Shown: positions 8,303 to 17,531, counted from the stretch's first letter. The stretch is DNA of 64,000 nucleotides from JALOKP01 sp963800865 (GCA_963800865.1 CAWDCL010000004.1:2356001-2420000); one strand, 5' to 3'. The notes: a model not told the origin generated them from the letters alone. Program-made: numbers and translations.

Positions 8303-10402
8303 TCAGCGCCGATCCGCGGGGAATTCCCGCTCGCGCAGGATCCGCTCGGCGATCTCGCCGGAAAGCTGCTCGCGGACGCGAAGCGCGCGGTCCCCGGGGG
8401 CGGCGATCTCCTGTTCCTCTCCCCCGCTGGACTGGAAGAGCCGCTCCTCACCACCGGCGCCCCGCACGAGCTTCCATCCCCCGATCCGGACCGCTCGCGT
8501 CCGGTCACCGCCCGGCTCGCCGGCCGCCTCCGCGAAAACCGGCCCGGAACCGGGGTCGCGTTCCTCGGGCGCTGCGGCACCGAGATACCGGGAGAGGTCC
8601 TCCCCTTCGACGTCCCGGGCCCCGCCGAGCCGCAGCAGCCCGAGCAGCGTCGGGGCCACGTCGACCAGCGAGGTCGGTCCCGCGACGCGCACCGCGGCAG
8701 CGACCCCGGGACCGGCGACGAGCCACGGGACGCGCACCACCCCGTCCTCGAGGCCGGATCCCCCCTCGATCCACTCCCCCGCCTCGCCGAGCGGGATCCC
8801 CCCCTCGGCCGTGATCACGACGAGGGTTCGATGGAGTTCGCCGCGCTCGAGCAGCAGTTGCTGGAGCGTCCCGACCGCCGCGTCCGCGGCGGCGACCGCC
8901 ACGCGGTAGCCCTCCAGCCAGGCGGCGAGCGAACGGCCCCTCTCCGGGTCGTCGATCCAGTCGGGGGGGGCCCGGAGCGGCGCCGTCAGATCGCGTTGGT
9001 CGCCCGCGACGGCGACCGCGTCGCTGCCGCCCCGGGGAGGCGCGGGGCGCGGCCACGCCGGCTCCCCGATCTCGATCCAGGCACACCACGGAACCCCGGA
9101 GGGCAACTCCCGGACCCAGTCTCGAAAGTGCTCGAGCGCCTGCCGCGGGCTGCGCACGGGGCGGGCGTCGGCGGGCAACGCTCCACGCGCCAGCCGCCCG
9201 AAGGTGAAGCGCGCCAACCAGTCGGAGATCGTGGCCGCGTCCTCGTACGTCTCGAACAGGGTGGCCAGGCCGGTGTTGCGGCCCTCGAGCGGACGGGCCG
9301 AGACGAACGCCGCGCAGCGGTAGCCGTGCGCCGTGAGCCGCTCCGGCAGCCCCTCGATCCCCGGGCGCAGCGCGTCCCCGTCGTCGCGCAGCCCGTGGCT
9401 CGTCGGATAGAGCCCCGTCAGCAGGGAGGCCGCGGCTGCCGGCGCGACTCGCGAGGGGGTCAGCGTGTCGCGGAAGCTGGCCCCTTGTTCTGCGAGCGCG
9501 TCGAGCACCGGGGTGGCGATGGTGGTCGCCCCGTAGGTCCCGACGGCGTCCGCGCGGAGCCCGGTGACGGTCACGATCAGCACGTTCGGAAAGGCACCGA
9601 CGGCGGTCCCCTCGCTCCGCAGCGCCGCGCCGCGCAGGGCCCAGGCCCCGAGGCTCAGCGCCAGCACCCCGGCCAGTGCCAGCGCGAGCGTGAAACGCCC
9701 GGCGGCGAGCTGCAGCCAGGCGGCGGGCAGCAGGAAGCAGAAGATCGCGAGCCCCGCGAGAAAAGCGCAGCCGGTCCCGAGCAGGACCAGCGGCGTGCGC
9801 TCGGCGGCCGCCAGGGACGGCCCGAGCAGGAGCACGAAGGGCCCGGCGGCCAGCAGCGCTGCGGCCGTCCACCGCCCCGCTTCGTAGCGCCCGGCTCGAC
9901 GCCCTGCCCAGCGTGGGAAGAGCGCCGCGACGAGGGCCCCGACGAGGGCGCCGAAGCCGGCCGAGAGGACCACCGCCGCGAGGCCGGAGGCGGCGAAGGC
10001 CCCGAACGCGGAAGAGGAAGTCGACGCGAGGCGCGACGAGAGCATCACCCTCACCCCGTCCGCCAGCGCCATCGCGGCACCAAACCCGGCGCCGAGCACG
10101 GCCCCGCCCCGCGCCGCGCGGCCGGGCGTCGCCGGCAGGTCGCGCGGCGGCAGCCCGAGGCGGGCGAAGGCGCGCAGCACGCGGGCCTCCAGCCCTCCGG
10201 AGCGCGAACCGAGCAGCACCCGCACCCCGGCCAGCAGGCCCAGCGCCGCGAGCGGAACGAACGCGTGGCGCAGCGGGAGGCGCGTGGTCCCCAGTTCGAC
10301 CGTGGCCCCGCCGCTGCCGAGCACGACCAGCACCACTGCGGCGGCCAGCACCAGGCCGACGTTGACCGCGCGCGCGGCGCGCTGCCGGGACAGCGGCTCC
10401 AC
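8303..10402 (-). CDS. Membrane sulfatase/alkaline-phosphatase-fold protein, apparently catalytically degenerate
   Basis: The 699-residue product starts at GTG 10402. Several predicted TM helices fill residues ~10-240, followed by a sulfatase-fold domain from NVLIVTVTGLRADAVGTYG (about residue 275) to the C-terminus. The fold landmarks TPVLDALAEQG, SLLTGLYPTSHG and RVPWLVAGPG are present. The metal and nucleophile positions are not: the usual D-x-L-R-A-D reads T-G-L-R-A-D, the Cys/Ser of C-x-P-S-R is absent (RVAPAAAA), and the D-H-G motif reads AEGG. I infer a pseudoenzyme or strongly divergent phospho/sulfo-transferase in the envelope. It lies upstream of bamA and may be co-transcribed. Confidence 0.75.
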   Translation of the reverse strand: MEPLSRQRAARAVNVGLVLAAAVVLVVLGSGGATVELGTTRLPLRHAFVPLAALGLLAGVRVLLGSRSGGLEARVLRAFARLGLPPRDLPATPGRAARGGAVLGAGFGAAMALADGVRVMLSSRLASTSSSAFGAFAASGLAAVVLSAGFGALVGALVAALFPRWAGRRAGRYEAGRWTAAALLAAGPFVLLLGPSLAAAERTPLVLLGTGCAFLAGLAIFCFLLPAAWLQLAAGRFTLALALAGVLALSLGAWALRGAALRSEGTAVGAFPNVLIVTVTGLRADAVGTYGATTIATPVLDALAEQGASFRDTLTPSRVAPAAAASLLTGLYPTSHGLRDDGDALRPGIEGLPERLTAHGYRCAAFVSARPLEGRNTGLATLFETYEDAATISDWLARFTFGRLARGALPADARPVRSPRQALEHFRDWVRELPSGVPWCAWIEIGEPAWPRPAPPRGGSDAVAVAGDQRDLTAPLRAPPDWIDDPERGRSLAAWLEGYRVAVAAADAAVGTLQQLLLERGELHRTLVVITAEGGIPLGEAGEWIEGGSGLEDGVVRVPWLVAGPGVAAAVRVAGPTSLVDVAPTLLGLLRLGGARDVEGEDLSRYLGAAAPEERDPGSGPVFAEAAGEPGGDRTRAVRIGGWKLVRGAGGEERLFQSSGGEEQEIAAPGDRALRVREQLSGEIAERILREREFPADRR

Positions 10403-10467
10403 GGTTCAGCGCGGCCGAGGCTGCGCGGTGACCCGGCACCATGCGGGAGCGGACGGCATCGAGCCGC

Positions 10468-10473
10468 TATTCT
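10468..10473 (+). promoter_or_regulatory. Putative -10 element for the 114-aa gene
   Basis: TATTCT lies 22 nt before ATG 10496 in the 93-bp divergent gap. It is followed by a GGCGCC / GGCGCC inverted repeat (10475-10480, 10490-10495) that abuts the start codon and could hinder translation initiation. No -35 is clear. Confidence 0.3.
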
Positions 10474-10495
10474 AGGCGCCGCCCGAAGGGGCGCC

Positions 10496-10840
10496 ATGAC
10501 GCGGAGGCGGCCGCCCCCGGGGCCCGCGACTCCGCCCGAGGGCGAGACCGTGGCCGACGACACCCTGGACGGAACTGCGCTCCCCCCGGACCGCGACCTC
10601 GCACGGGAGCTCGAGGCCCTGCTCGGCGAACTGGTCGAGAACCAGGAGCGGCGCCTCGTCGCGCTCGGCCGGCGCCTGCATCCCGCGCTGTCGCGCGACG
10701 ACCTGCACAATTTCGACGACGTTCCGGCGCTCGCCGGAGACCCGCATTTCGTCTACGAGGACGGGCACTACGCCGGGCTGCTGGCGGCCCAGGCCGCCGT
10801 GCGGGCGCTGCTTCGCCGGCAGGGCTCCCGAATGGCTTGA
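10496..10840 (+). CDS. Small acidic hypothetical protein
   Basis: The 114-residue product is of unknown family. The first ~25 residues are Pro/Arg-rich and probably disordered. A helical segment RELEALLGELVENQERRLVALGRRLHPAL follows, then LHNFDDVPALAGDPHFVYEDGHYAG and an Ala/Arg-rich C-terminal helix. There is no signal peptide or TM segment. It opens the rightward unit that leads into aroF and the men genes but is separated from aroF by a hairpin at 10846-10871. Frame, composition and position support a real gene; I do not recognise its function. Confidence 0.6.
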   Translation: MTRRRPPPGPATPPEGETVADDTLDGTALPPDRDLARELEALLGELVENQERRLVALGRRLHPALSRDDLHNFDDVPALAGDPHFVYEDGHYAGLLAAQAAVRALLRRQGSRMA

Positions 10841-10845
10841 AGCCG

Positions 10846-10871
10846 CCCCCCGGGCCGGACGGGCCGGGGGG
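10846..10871 (+). terminator. GC-rich hairpin before aroF
   Basis: CCCCCC (10846-10851) pairs with GGGGGG (10866-10871), with inner GGCC pairings. It follows the stop of the 114-aa gene by 5 nt. Only a weak T-containing stretch follows (TGCTATCGTT), which itself contains a possible -10 for aroF (TATCGT, 10875-10880, 24 nt before the ATG). It may separate the small gene from the men operon. Confidence 0.45.
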
Positions 10872-10904
10872 TGCTATCGTTCCGGGTCCGGACGACTGCG
10901 CCCG

Positions 10905-11900
10905 ATGATCATTCGCCTGCATCCCGACGCCGACCCCGCCGCCGTGAGCGAGCGCCTTGCCGCGCTCGGGCTCTGGGTCGACCGCTACGAGGGGGAGGCC
11001 GGGCGGCCGCAGTTCGCCGTCCACCCCTGCTCGACCGAGGCCGCCTGCGAAGCGATCGCGGCGATCGAGGGGGTCGCCGAGGTGCTCACCCGGCCCAGCG
11101 GCACGCCGCGCCTGGCCGGGCTCCCCGCCGTGGTCGACGTCGCGGGGGTCCCGTTCGGGACGGGCCAGCGGCCGGTCCTGATGGCCGGCCCGTGCAGCGT
11201 GGAGTCCGAGGAGCAGATCGACGCGATCGCCCGGCAGCTGGTCCGGATCGGAGCCCGCTTCCTCCGCGGCGGAGCGTTCAAGCCGCGCACCAGCCCCTAC
11301 TCGTTCCGCGGGCACGGCGAACCTGCGCTGGGCTGGCTGGCGGCGGCGGCGCGCGCCCACGGGTTGCGCGTCGTCTCCGAAGCCCTCGGCGAGTCGACCG
11401 TCGAACGCGTCGCCGAGCACGCCGACCTGATCCAGATCGGCTCGCGCAACATGCAGAACTTCGCGCTGCTGCGGGCGGCCGGCGCGACCGGCCGGCCGAT
11501 CCTGCTCAAGCGCGGCATGGCGGCGACGATCGACGAGTGGCTCCTGGCGGCCGAGCACTGCCTCGACGGCGGCGCGCCGGGAGTGATCTTCTGCGAGCGC
11601 GGGATCCGGAGCTTCGATCCCCACACCCGCAACGTGCTCGACCTCGGCGCGGTCGCGCTGGTCGCCGCCGTGCACGGACACGCGGTGGTGGTCGACCCGT
11701 CGCACGCCGCCGGACGGCGCGATCTCGTCCTTCCGCTCGCCCGCGCCGCGCTCGCCGCGGGCGCCTGCGGCCTCCTGATCGAGACGCATCCCGATCCCGG
11801 ACGCGCGCTCTCCGATGGCCCGCAGGCCGTCGATACCGCTGCCCTCGCTCGGCTCGCGGCGGAAATCGACGCGGGCGCGCCGGCGGGCGGGTGGCGATGA
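10905..11900 (+). CDS. aroF: 3-deoxy-7-phosphoheptulonate (DAHP) synthase, ACT/ferredoxin-like N-domain type
   Basis: The 331-residue product condenses phosphoenolpyruvate with erythrose 4-phosphate, the first step toward chorismate. Residues 1-65 form the ferredoxin-like regulatory domain seen in the Thermotoga/Bacillus class (MIIRLHPDAD). The TIM-barrel core then carries VLMAGPCSVES, GGAFKPRTSPYSFRG and LLKRG. The DPSHAAGRRD metal/phosphate motif is near residue 265. The stop overlaps ubiE by 4 bp (ATGA). Placing it first in a menaquinone operon makes sense because chorismate is the precursor for MenF. Regulation by feedback through the N-domain is known for the family. Confidence 0.95.
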   Translation: MIIRLHPDADPAAVSERLAALGLWVDRYEGEAGRPQFAVHPCSTEAACEAIAAIEGVAEVLTRPSGTPRLAGLPAVVDVAGVPFGTGQRPVLMAGPCSVESEEQIDAIARQLVRIGARFLRGGAFKPRTSPYSFRGHGEPALGWLAAAARAHGLRVVSEALGESTVERVAEHADLIQIGSRNMQNFALLRAAGATGRPILLKRGMAATIDEWLLAAEHCLDGGAPGVIFCERGIRSFDPHTRNVLDLGAVALVAAVHGHAVVVDPSHAAGRRDLVLPLARAALAAGACGLLIETHPDPGRALSDGPQAVDTAALARLAAEIDAGAPAGGWR

Positions 11901-12649
11901 GTGCGCTCGGCGACGAACGGCCGCACCCGGACGAGAATCTCCCCGGCACCGCGTTCGGCAGCGGCGCGATGTTCGACCGGATCGCGGCGCGCTACGACAC
12001 GCTCAACCGGATCCTCTCGCTCGGCATCGACCGGCACTGGCGCCGGCTCGCCGTGCGCGCGCTCGCGCTGCCGCCGGCGGCACGCGTGCTGGACCTCGCC
12101 ACCGGCACCGCCGATGTCGCGCTCGAGGTCCTCCGGCAGCACCGCGACGCCCGCGTCCTGGGGCTCGACCCCTCGCTCCGGATGCTCGCGATCGGGCGCC
12201 GCAAGGTGCGTCGCGCCGGCCTCGAGCAGTGCGTCGAGCTGCTCTTCGGCGACGCCCAGGAGCTCCCCTACGCCGACCGCTCGTTCGACGGCGTGACGAT
12301 CGCCTTCGGGATCCGGAACGTGCCCGACCGGGCTCGCGCGCTCGCGGAGATGGCGCGGGTCACGAAGCGCGACGGCCGGGTCGCGATCCTCGAGCTGATG
12401 GAGCCGCGCGAGGGAGCGCTCGCGCCGCTCGCGCGGAGCTTCGTGCGCTCGCTGGTGCCGCGCGTCGGGGCCCTGCTCTCGGGGGCCCCGGAGTACCGCT
12501 ACCTGCAGCGCTCGATGGCCGCCTTCCCCTCCCCCGACGCCTTCGCCGAGGCGATGCGGCGGGCGGGCCTCGAACCGCTCGCGACGCGCCCCCTGACCCT
12601 CGGCGTGGTCTGCCTGTTCGTCGCGCGGCCGGGACGGGGGATGGCGTGA
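11897..12649 (+). CDS. menG (ubiE): Demethylmenaquinone methyltransferase
   Basis: The 250-residue class I SAM methyltransferase performs the last step, methylating demethylmenaquinone (and demethoxyubiquinol in other bacteria). Family hallmarks are the N-terminal MFDRIAARYDTLNRILSLGID, the SAM loop VLDLATGTADVA near residue 70 and the UbiE signature FGIRNVPDRARALAEMARV. ATG 11897 overlaps the aroF stop, and its own stop overlaps menF (GTGA). Given the surrounding genes the substrate is demethylmenaquinone. Confidence 0.95.
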   Translation: MSALGDERPHPDENLPGTAFGSGAMFDRIAARYDTLNRILSLGIDRHWRRLAVRALALPPAARVLDLATGTADVALEVLRQHRDARVLGLDPSLRMLAIGRRKVRRAGLEQCVELLFGDAQELPYADRSFDGVTIAFGIRNVPDRARALAEMARVTKRDGRVAILELMEPREGALAPLARSFVRSLVPRVGALLSGAPEYRYLQRSMAAFPSPDAFAEAMRRAGLEPLATRPLTLGVVCLFVARPGRGMA

Positions 12650-14076
12650 GCGTCGTGCCCGCGCAGCGCGACCGGCCGTTCCTCGAGCAGCCGGTGTGCG
12701 AGGACGCGGTGCGATTCCTCGAGCGCGTCCTCGGCGAGCAGCCGCGACGCGGCGCGCCGCTGGTCGTCGTCCTTCCGGCGCCCGGCCGGTCGGTCGAAGA
12801 CGCGGCGGCGGCGCTCCCGCCCGGCGACGGCGTGCTCTGGTCCGCGCGCGGCACGGCGCTCGCCCGCGACGCCGCCACGTCGGGTCACGCGCAGCGGCTC
12901 GCGGTGGACGACGCCGGGGGCCTGCCCGCCGTCGCGCCGCGCGCGGCGGCCCTCCTTCGCGAGCTTCGCGTCGTGCGGCACCCCGCGGCGCCGGAGTTCG
13001 TCCCGTTCCTGATCGGCGGCCTGGCGTTCGCTCCGGGCGCCGCGCGCGGGGCCTGGGCCCCGTTCGGCGCGGGCCACTTCGACCTGCCGCGCTGGACCTT
13101 CGTCCCGGGGGCGCTGGCGCTGGCGATCGGCGGGGAACCGGACGAGCGCTGCGAGCGCGGCGAAGAATCCGATTGGGTCGAGTCCCTGCGCGGGATCGCC
13201 GCGCGGCAGGTTCCGTCCCCGCCGGCCGATCCGGGCCCGGCCCCCGCGATCGCCGGCCGCGAGGGGCTCGATCCCGGCGCCTGGCGGGCCCTGGTCGACG
13301 AGATCCGCCGCGGCATCGACGCCGGGTCGTTCACCAAGATCGTGCTCGCGCGGCGCGAGATCGTCGCGGCGGAGCAGCCGCTCGAGCCGCTGGCCGTCTT
13401 CGCGCGCCTCGCCCGCGCCGCCGGCGATGGACCCTCCTTCCGCTTCTGCTTTCGCGAGGGCGCGGCAGCCTTCGTCGGGCTCTCGCCCGAGCTGCTGGTC
13501 GAAAGCGACGGGTCGCGGGTCGCGACCGAGGCCGTGGCCGGGTCCTGGCACCGCGTCGCCGGCCAGGCCGGCGACGCCGGGCCGCTGCTCGAGAGCGCGA
13601 AGGACCGCGCCGAGCACGCGATCGTCGTGGAGGAGATCCGCCGGCTGCTGGCCCCGCTCTGCGACGAACTCGTCGTCGCCGCCGAGCCGTCGGTGCGCCG
13701 GCTCGCTCACCTGTCGCACCTCGTCACCGCGGTGCGCGGCCGGCTGAAGCAGCCGACGCCCGCGCTGGAACTGGTTGCGCTGCTGCACCCGACCCCTTCG
13801 GTGGGCGGGGATCCCTCCGCTGCGGCGCTGGCCTTCCTCGGCGCGCGCGAGCCCGCGGCGCGCGGCTGGTACGCGGGACCGGTCGGCTGGGTCGACGCCG
13901 CCGGGCGCGCCCAGTTCGCGGTCGGCATCCGCTCGGCCCTGCTCGAAGGGCCGCGGGCGCACCTCTACGCGGGGGCCGGAATCGTCCGCGCCTCGGACCC
14001 GGACGCCGAGTACGAGGAAACGGCGGTCAAGCTGCGCACGCTGCTCGATGCGCTCGGCCTCGAGCCCCGGCCGTGA
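12646..14076 (+). CDS. menF: Isochorismate synthase
   Basis: The 476-residue product starts at GTG 12646 inside the menG stop (GTGA). It belongs to the chorismate-binding family and isomerises chorismate to isochorismate, the committed step of the MenF route. The first ~200 residues are divergent, and the catalytic domain begins around residue 210. Signature elements are FTKIVLARRE, FVGLSPELLVESDG, ATEAVAGSW, the SAKDRAEHAIVVEEI helix and HPTPSVGGDP with WYAGPVGWVD. Mg2+-binding glutamates lie in VVEEIRR and the C-terminal DAEYEETAVKL. The product goes to MenD next door. Confidence 0.94.
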   Translation: MSVVPAQRDRPFLEQPVCEDAVRFLERVLGEQPRRGAPLVVVLPAPGRSVEDAAAALPPGDGVLWSARGTALARDAATSGHAQRLAVDDAGGLPAVAPRAAALLRELRVVRHPAAPEFVPFLIGGLAFAPGAARGAWAPFGAGHFDLPRWTFVPGALALAIGGEPDERCERGEESDWVESLRGIAARQVPSPPADPGPAPAIAGREGLDPGAWRALVDEIRRGIDAGSFTKIVLARREIVAAEQPLEPLAVFARLARAAGDGPSFRFCFREGAAAFVGLSPELLVESDGSRVATEAVAGSWHRVAGQAGDAGPLLESAKDRAEHAIVVEEIRRLLAPLCDELVVAAEPSVRRLAHLSHLVTAVRGRLKQPTPALELVALLHPTPSVGGDPSAAALAFLGAREPAARGWYAGPVGWVDAAGRAQFAVGIRSALLEGPRAHLYAGAGIVRASDPDAEYEETAVKLRTLLDALGLEPRP

Positions 14077-15866
14077 CGGACGATCGCCCGGCAAACCTCG
14101 CCGGCGCGTGGGCGCGCCTGCTCGTCGACGGCTTCGCCGAGGCCGGCGTCCGGCACGCCGTCGTCAGCCCGGGTTCGCGCTCGACGCCGCTCGTCCTCGC
14201 GCTCGCGGAGCACCCGCGCCTCGCCGCGACGGTCGTGCTCGACGAACGCGACGCCGGGTTTCACGCGCTCGGACTGGCCAAGGCCAGCGGCTTCCCCGCG
14301 CTCGCCCTCTGCACCTCGGGCAGCGCCGGGGCGCACTATCTCCCGGCCGCGATCGAGGCCGCGGCGGCGCGCGTCCCGCTGCTGCTCGTGACCGCCGACC
14401 GGCCGCCGCACGCGCAGCAGCGCGACGCGCCGCAGACCGTCGACCAGGCCCGGCTGTTCGGCCCGTTCGCGCGCGCCGCGTTCGAGCTCGGGCTGCCCGA
14501 CGCGCGGCCCGCGGCGCTGCGCGCGCTGCGCCAGACCGCGGCGCTCGCCGCCGCGCGGACCCGGTTCCCGGAGCCGGGCCCGGTCCAGGTCAACGCGCCG
14601 TTCGACAAGCCGCTCGAGCCGCAGCCGCCGAACGAGCAGGACCGGGCGCTCGCGGCCGCGATCGAGGAGCTGCAGCGCACGCCGCCGCCGCGCATCGTCC
14701 CGCCTCCCGGACGCCCGGACGAGCGGACCCTCGACGAGCTCGCCGCCGCCTGCCGCGCCGCCCGGCGCGGCGTGATCGTCGCGGGCCCGCTCGCAGCCTG
14801 GGACGCCGCGGCGCTGCGCGCCGCCGGGGACCTCGCCGCGGCCCTCGGCTGGCCGCTGCTGGCGGAAGCGACCAGCCAGCTGCGCTTTGCCCCGCTCGCG
14901 CCCGCGGGCCACGCGGCACGCATCGGCCGGTTCGAGACCGCCTGGCACGAGCCGCGGCTCCGGGCGCGCTTCGCGCCCGACTTCGTGCTGCAGCTCGGCG
15001 GGACGCCGGCCAGCCGCGGCTACGAGCGGCTGCTCCTCGCGCAGCCTGCGCTCCAGCGCGCCGTGATCACGCGCTGGGGTGTCGCCGATCCCCACTCGCC
15101 CGCGCCGCTCGTCGTCAACGCCGATCCCGGTGCGACGCTCGACGCGCTGCTCGCGCGGTGCGACTCGTTCGGAGGCGCCGCGCCGGAGTGGCTCGCGGAA
15201 TGGCACGCGCTCGAGTCCGCGGCGTGCGATGCGCTCGCCCCGCTCGACGCGGCAGTCGACGCCCCGCTGACCGAAGCGGCCGCGGTGCGCACGGCGCTCC
15301 TCGCGCTCCGCGACGGCGACGCGCTCGGGCTCTCCAACAGCCTGCCGGTGCGGACCGTCGATCTCTTCGCCGGTGCCGACCAGCGCGACCTGCTCGTCTT
15401 CGCGCAGCGCGGCGCCAACGGGATCGACGGCCTGGTCGCCGGCGCGGCCGGGTTCGCCACGGCCGCCCGCCGCCGGATGCTGCTGCTGCTCGGCGACCTC
15501 GCGTTCCAGCACGATCTCGGCGGCCTCGCGGCGGCGCGGGCGTGCCCGGTACCGCTCGCGATCGTGGTGCTCGCCAACGGCGGCGGGAGGCTCTTCGAGA
15601 TGCTCCCGCTCGCCGACGGCGGCGTGTCGCCGGCCGACTTCGAGCGTTTCTTCCTCACGCCCCAGGAGCTCGCGATCGGCGCGGCGGCGGCTGCTTTCGG
15701 CGTTCCCCACGCCGCAGCCGCCACCCCGCGCGCGCTGGCGGAGGCTCTCGCCGTCGCGCTCGCGCGGCCGGGGCCGACGGTCGTCGAGGCCTGCCTCGCG
15801 CGGCCGGGCGCGGCGGAGTCCTGGCGGGCCCTCGTCGCGGGCGTCGCCGACACGCTCGCGCGATGA
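14073..15866 (+). CDS. menD: SEPHCHC synthase (2-succinyl-5-enolpyruvyl-6-hydroxy-3-cyclohexene-1-carboxylate synthase)
   Basis: The 597-residue ThDP enzyme adds the succinic-semialdehyde unit from 2-oxoglutarate to isochorismate. The N-terminal domain has HAVVSPGSRSTPL and the ThDP-activating Glu58 in VVLDERDAGFHA. CTSGSAGAHYLPAAIEA and VTADRPP are typical of MenD. The C-terminal ThDP fold has GANGIDG and LLGDLAFQHDLGGL. Size is a little above the family average (~560). GTG 14073 overlaps the menF stop, and its own stop overlaps menH (ATGA). Confidence 0.95.
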   Translation: MTDDRPANLAGAWARLLVDGFAEAGVRHAVVSPGSRSTPLVLALAEHPRLAATVVLDERDAGFHALGLAKASGFPALALCTSGSAGAHYLPAAIEAAAARVPLLLVTADRPPHAQQRDAPQTVDQARLFGPFARAAFELGLPDARPAALRALRQTAALAAARTRFPEPGPVQVNAPFDKPLEPQPPNEQDRALAAAIEELQRTPPPRIVPPPGRPDERTLDELAAACRAARRGVIVAGPLAAWDAAALRAAGDLAAALGWPLLAEATSQLRFAPLAPAGHAARIGRFETAWHEPRLRARFAPDFVLQLGGTPASRGYERLLLAQPALQRAVITRWGVADPHSPAPLVVNADPGATLDALLARCDSFGGAAPEWLAEWHALESAACDALAPLDAAVDAPLTEAAAVRTALLALRDGDALGLSNSLPVRTVDLFAGADQRDLLVFAQRGANGIDGLVAGAAGFATAARRRMLLLLGDLAFQHDLGGLAAARACPVPLAIVVLANGGGRLFEMLPLADGGVSPADFERFFLTPQELAIGAAAAAFGVPHAAAATPRALAEALAVALARPGPTVVEACLARPGAAESWRALVAGVADTLAR

Positions 15867-16661
15867 CCGGGGCCGTCGTTCTCCGCGAGGGGGACGCGCA
15901 GCCGCGGCTGCTGCTGCTGCACGGCTTCGCCGGGGCCCCGGCCTCGTGGCGCAGGGTCGCCGAAAGGCTCGACCCGGCCCGCGGGGCGCTCGCCGTCGCG
16001 CTCCCCGGTCACGACCCGGCCCGCCCGCTGCCGGACGGCAGCGGCTTCCTCGACGCCGTGCGCTCGCTCGGCCACGAGCTGGCCTCGGCCCGTGAGGAGG
16101 CACCCGGGAGCAACTCGTGCTGGCACCTCGCCGGCTACTCGATGGGCGCTCGCGTCGGGCTCGCACTGCTGCTCGAACGCCCGGAGTTGTTCTCCCGGGC
16201 GAGCCTCGTCGGCCTCCACCCGGGCCTGCCGACCGCGGAGGATCGGGAGGCGCGTCGCGCGGAGGATCGCGCCTGGGTCGACTGCCTGCGGCTCGAAGGG
16301 GTGTCGGCGTTCGCGGCGGCCTGGGAGGCGCGGCCGATCTTCGCCTCGCAGGCGTCCGCGCCGCCCGAAGCGCGCGCCGCCCAGCGCGCCACCCGCCGCG
16401 CGCACGATCCCGAGCAGCTGGCGCGCGCGCTCGAGGCGCTCGGCCTCGGGGCGATGCCGGACCTCCGCCCGCGTCTCCCGGAGCTGCGCTGCCCGGTCAC
16501 GCTGGTCGTCGGCGGCCCGGGACGGGAAGTTCTCGGCGCTCGCGCGCGGGGTGCTTCCGGCGCTCCGCTTCGGTAACCTTGCGGAGATCGAGGGGGCGGG
16601 CCACAACCCGCTGCTCGAGCGCCCGGACGCGGTGGCTGCGATCCTCTCGCGCAGCGCGTGA
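15863..16661 (+). pseudogene. menH: SHCHC synthase (MenH), alpha/beta hydrolase, interrupted by one frameshift
   Basis: ATG 15863 overlaps the menD stop. The first ~220 residues are a MenH-like hydrolase: LLLLHGFAGAPASW, the nucleophile elbow GYSMGARVGLALL and LVGLHPG. Near 16515-16521 (GGCGGCCCGGGACGGG) the frame is lost by one extra base. The +1 frame then supplies the missing end, RDGKFSALARGVLPALRFG, with the catalytic His in EGAGHNPLLERPD and a stop at 16659-16661. Both halves are well conserved, so the gene is probably intact in the organism and the insertion a sequence error, or a very recent mutation. It removes pyruvate from SEPHCHC. Confidence 0.85.
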
Positions 16662-16703
16662 GCGGGACCCAACGCAGCGCCTTCCGCGCTGCCCGAGGCA
16701 TGG

Positions 16704-17531
16704 ATGACCGAGCCGGTCGTGTGGACGAGCCAGCGGGAGTTCGAAGACCTGCGCTACGAGACGAGCGCGGAGGGGATCGCGAAGATCACGATCGACCGCC
16801 CGGAGGTGCGGAACGCCTTCCGGCCGCAGACGGTGAAGGAGCTGCAGGAAGCGTTCGCCGCGGCGCGCGACGACCAGGCGGTCGGGGTCGTCGTGCTCAC
16901 CGGGGCGGGAAGCGAGGCGTTCTGCTCGGGCGGCGACCAGAAGGTCCGCGGCCACGGCGGATACGTCGGCGCGGACGGCGTGCCGCGGCTCAACGTGCTC
17001 GACCTGCAGCGCCAGATCCGGACCCTGCCCAAGCCGGTGATCGCGATGGTCGCCGGCTACGCGATCGGCGGCGGCCACGTCCTGCACCTCGTCTGCGACC
17101 TGACGATCGCCGCCGAGAACGCGCGTTTCGGGCAGACCGGCCCCCGGGTCGGGAGCTTCGACGGCGGCTACGGGGCCTCGTACATGGCCCGGATCATCGG
17201 GCAGAAGCGCGCCCGCGAGGTCTGGTTCCTCTGCCGCCAGTACGACGCCCGGACGGCCCTCGCCTGGGGCCTCGTCAACGCCGTCGTGCCGGTCGAGCGG
17301 CTCGAGGAGGAGACGGTCGCCTGGTGCCGCGAGATCCTCGCCAACAGCCCGACCGCGATCCGCCTGCTCAAGGCCGCGCTGAACGCCGACTGCGACGGCC
17401 AGGCCGGCCTGCAGCAGCTCGCGGGCGACGCGACGCTGCTGTTCTACCTGACCGAGGAGGCGAAGGAGGGGCAGCGCGCGTTCCTGGAGAAGCGCGAGCC
17501 CGACTTCCGCCGGTTCCCGCGCTTCCCGTGA
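16704..17531 (+). CDS. menB: 1,4-dihydroxy-2-naphthoyl-CoA synthase
   Basis: The 275-residue crotonase-fold enzyme closes the naphthoquinone ring of o-succinylbenzoyl-CoA. Diagnostic stretches are FCSGGDQKVRGHGGY, GYAIGGGHVLHLVCDLTIA, TGPRVGSFDGGYGASYMAR and the C-terminal EEAKEGQRAFLEKREPDF. Length matches MenB (~270-285). It starts 42 bp after menH, the only real gap in the cluster. Its stop overlaps menA (GTGA). Annotation is secure. Confidence 0.97.
   Translation: MTEPVVWTSQREFEDLRYETSAEGIAKITIDRPEVRNAFRPQTVKELQEAFAAARDDQAVGVVVLTGAGSEAFCSGGDQKVRGHGGYVGADGVPRLNVLDLQRQIRTLPKPVIAMVAGYAIGGGHVLHLVCDLTIAAENARFGQTGPRVGSFDGGYGASYMARIIGQKRAREVWFLCRQYDARTALAWGLVNAVVPVERLEEETVAWCREILANSPTAIRLLKAALNADCDGQAGLQQLAGDATLLFYLTEEAKEGQRAFLEKREPDFRRFPRFP

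Noticed and set aside
6062..10840. A 1592-codon open stretch on the plus strand across bamA and the sulfatase-like gene
   Set aside because: It is the antisense of two well-supported genes; its Arg/Gly/Asp-rich translation has no domain. Only its last 114 codons (10496-10840) form a likely gene.
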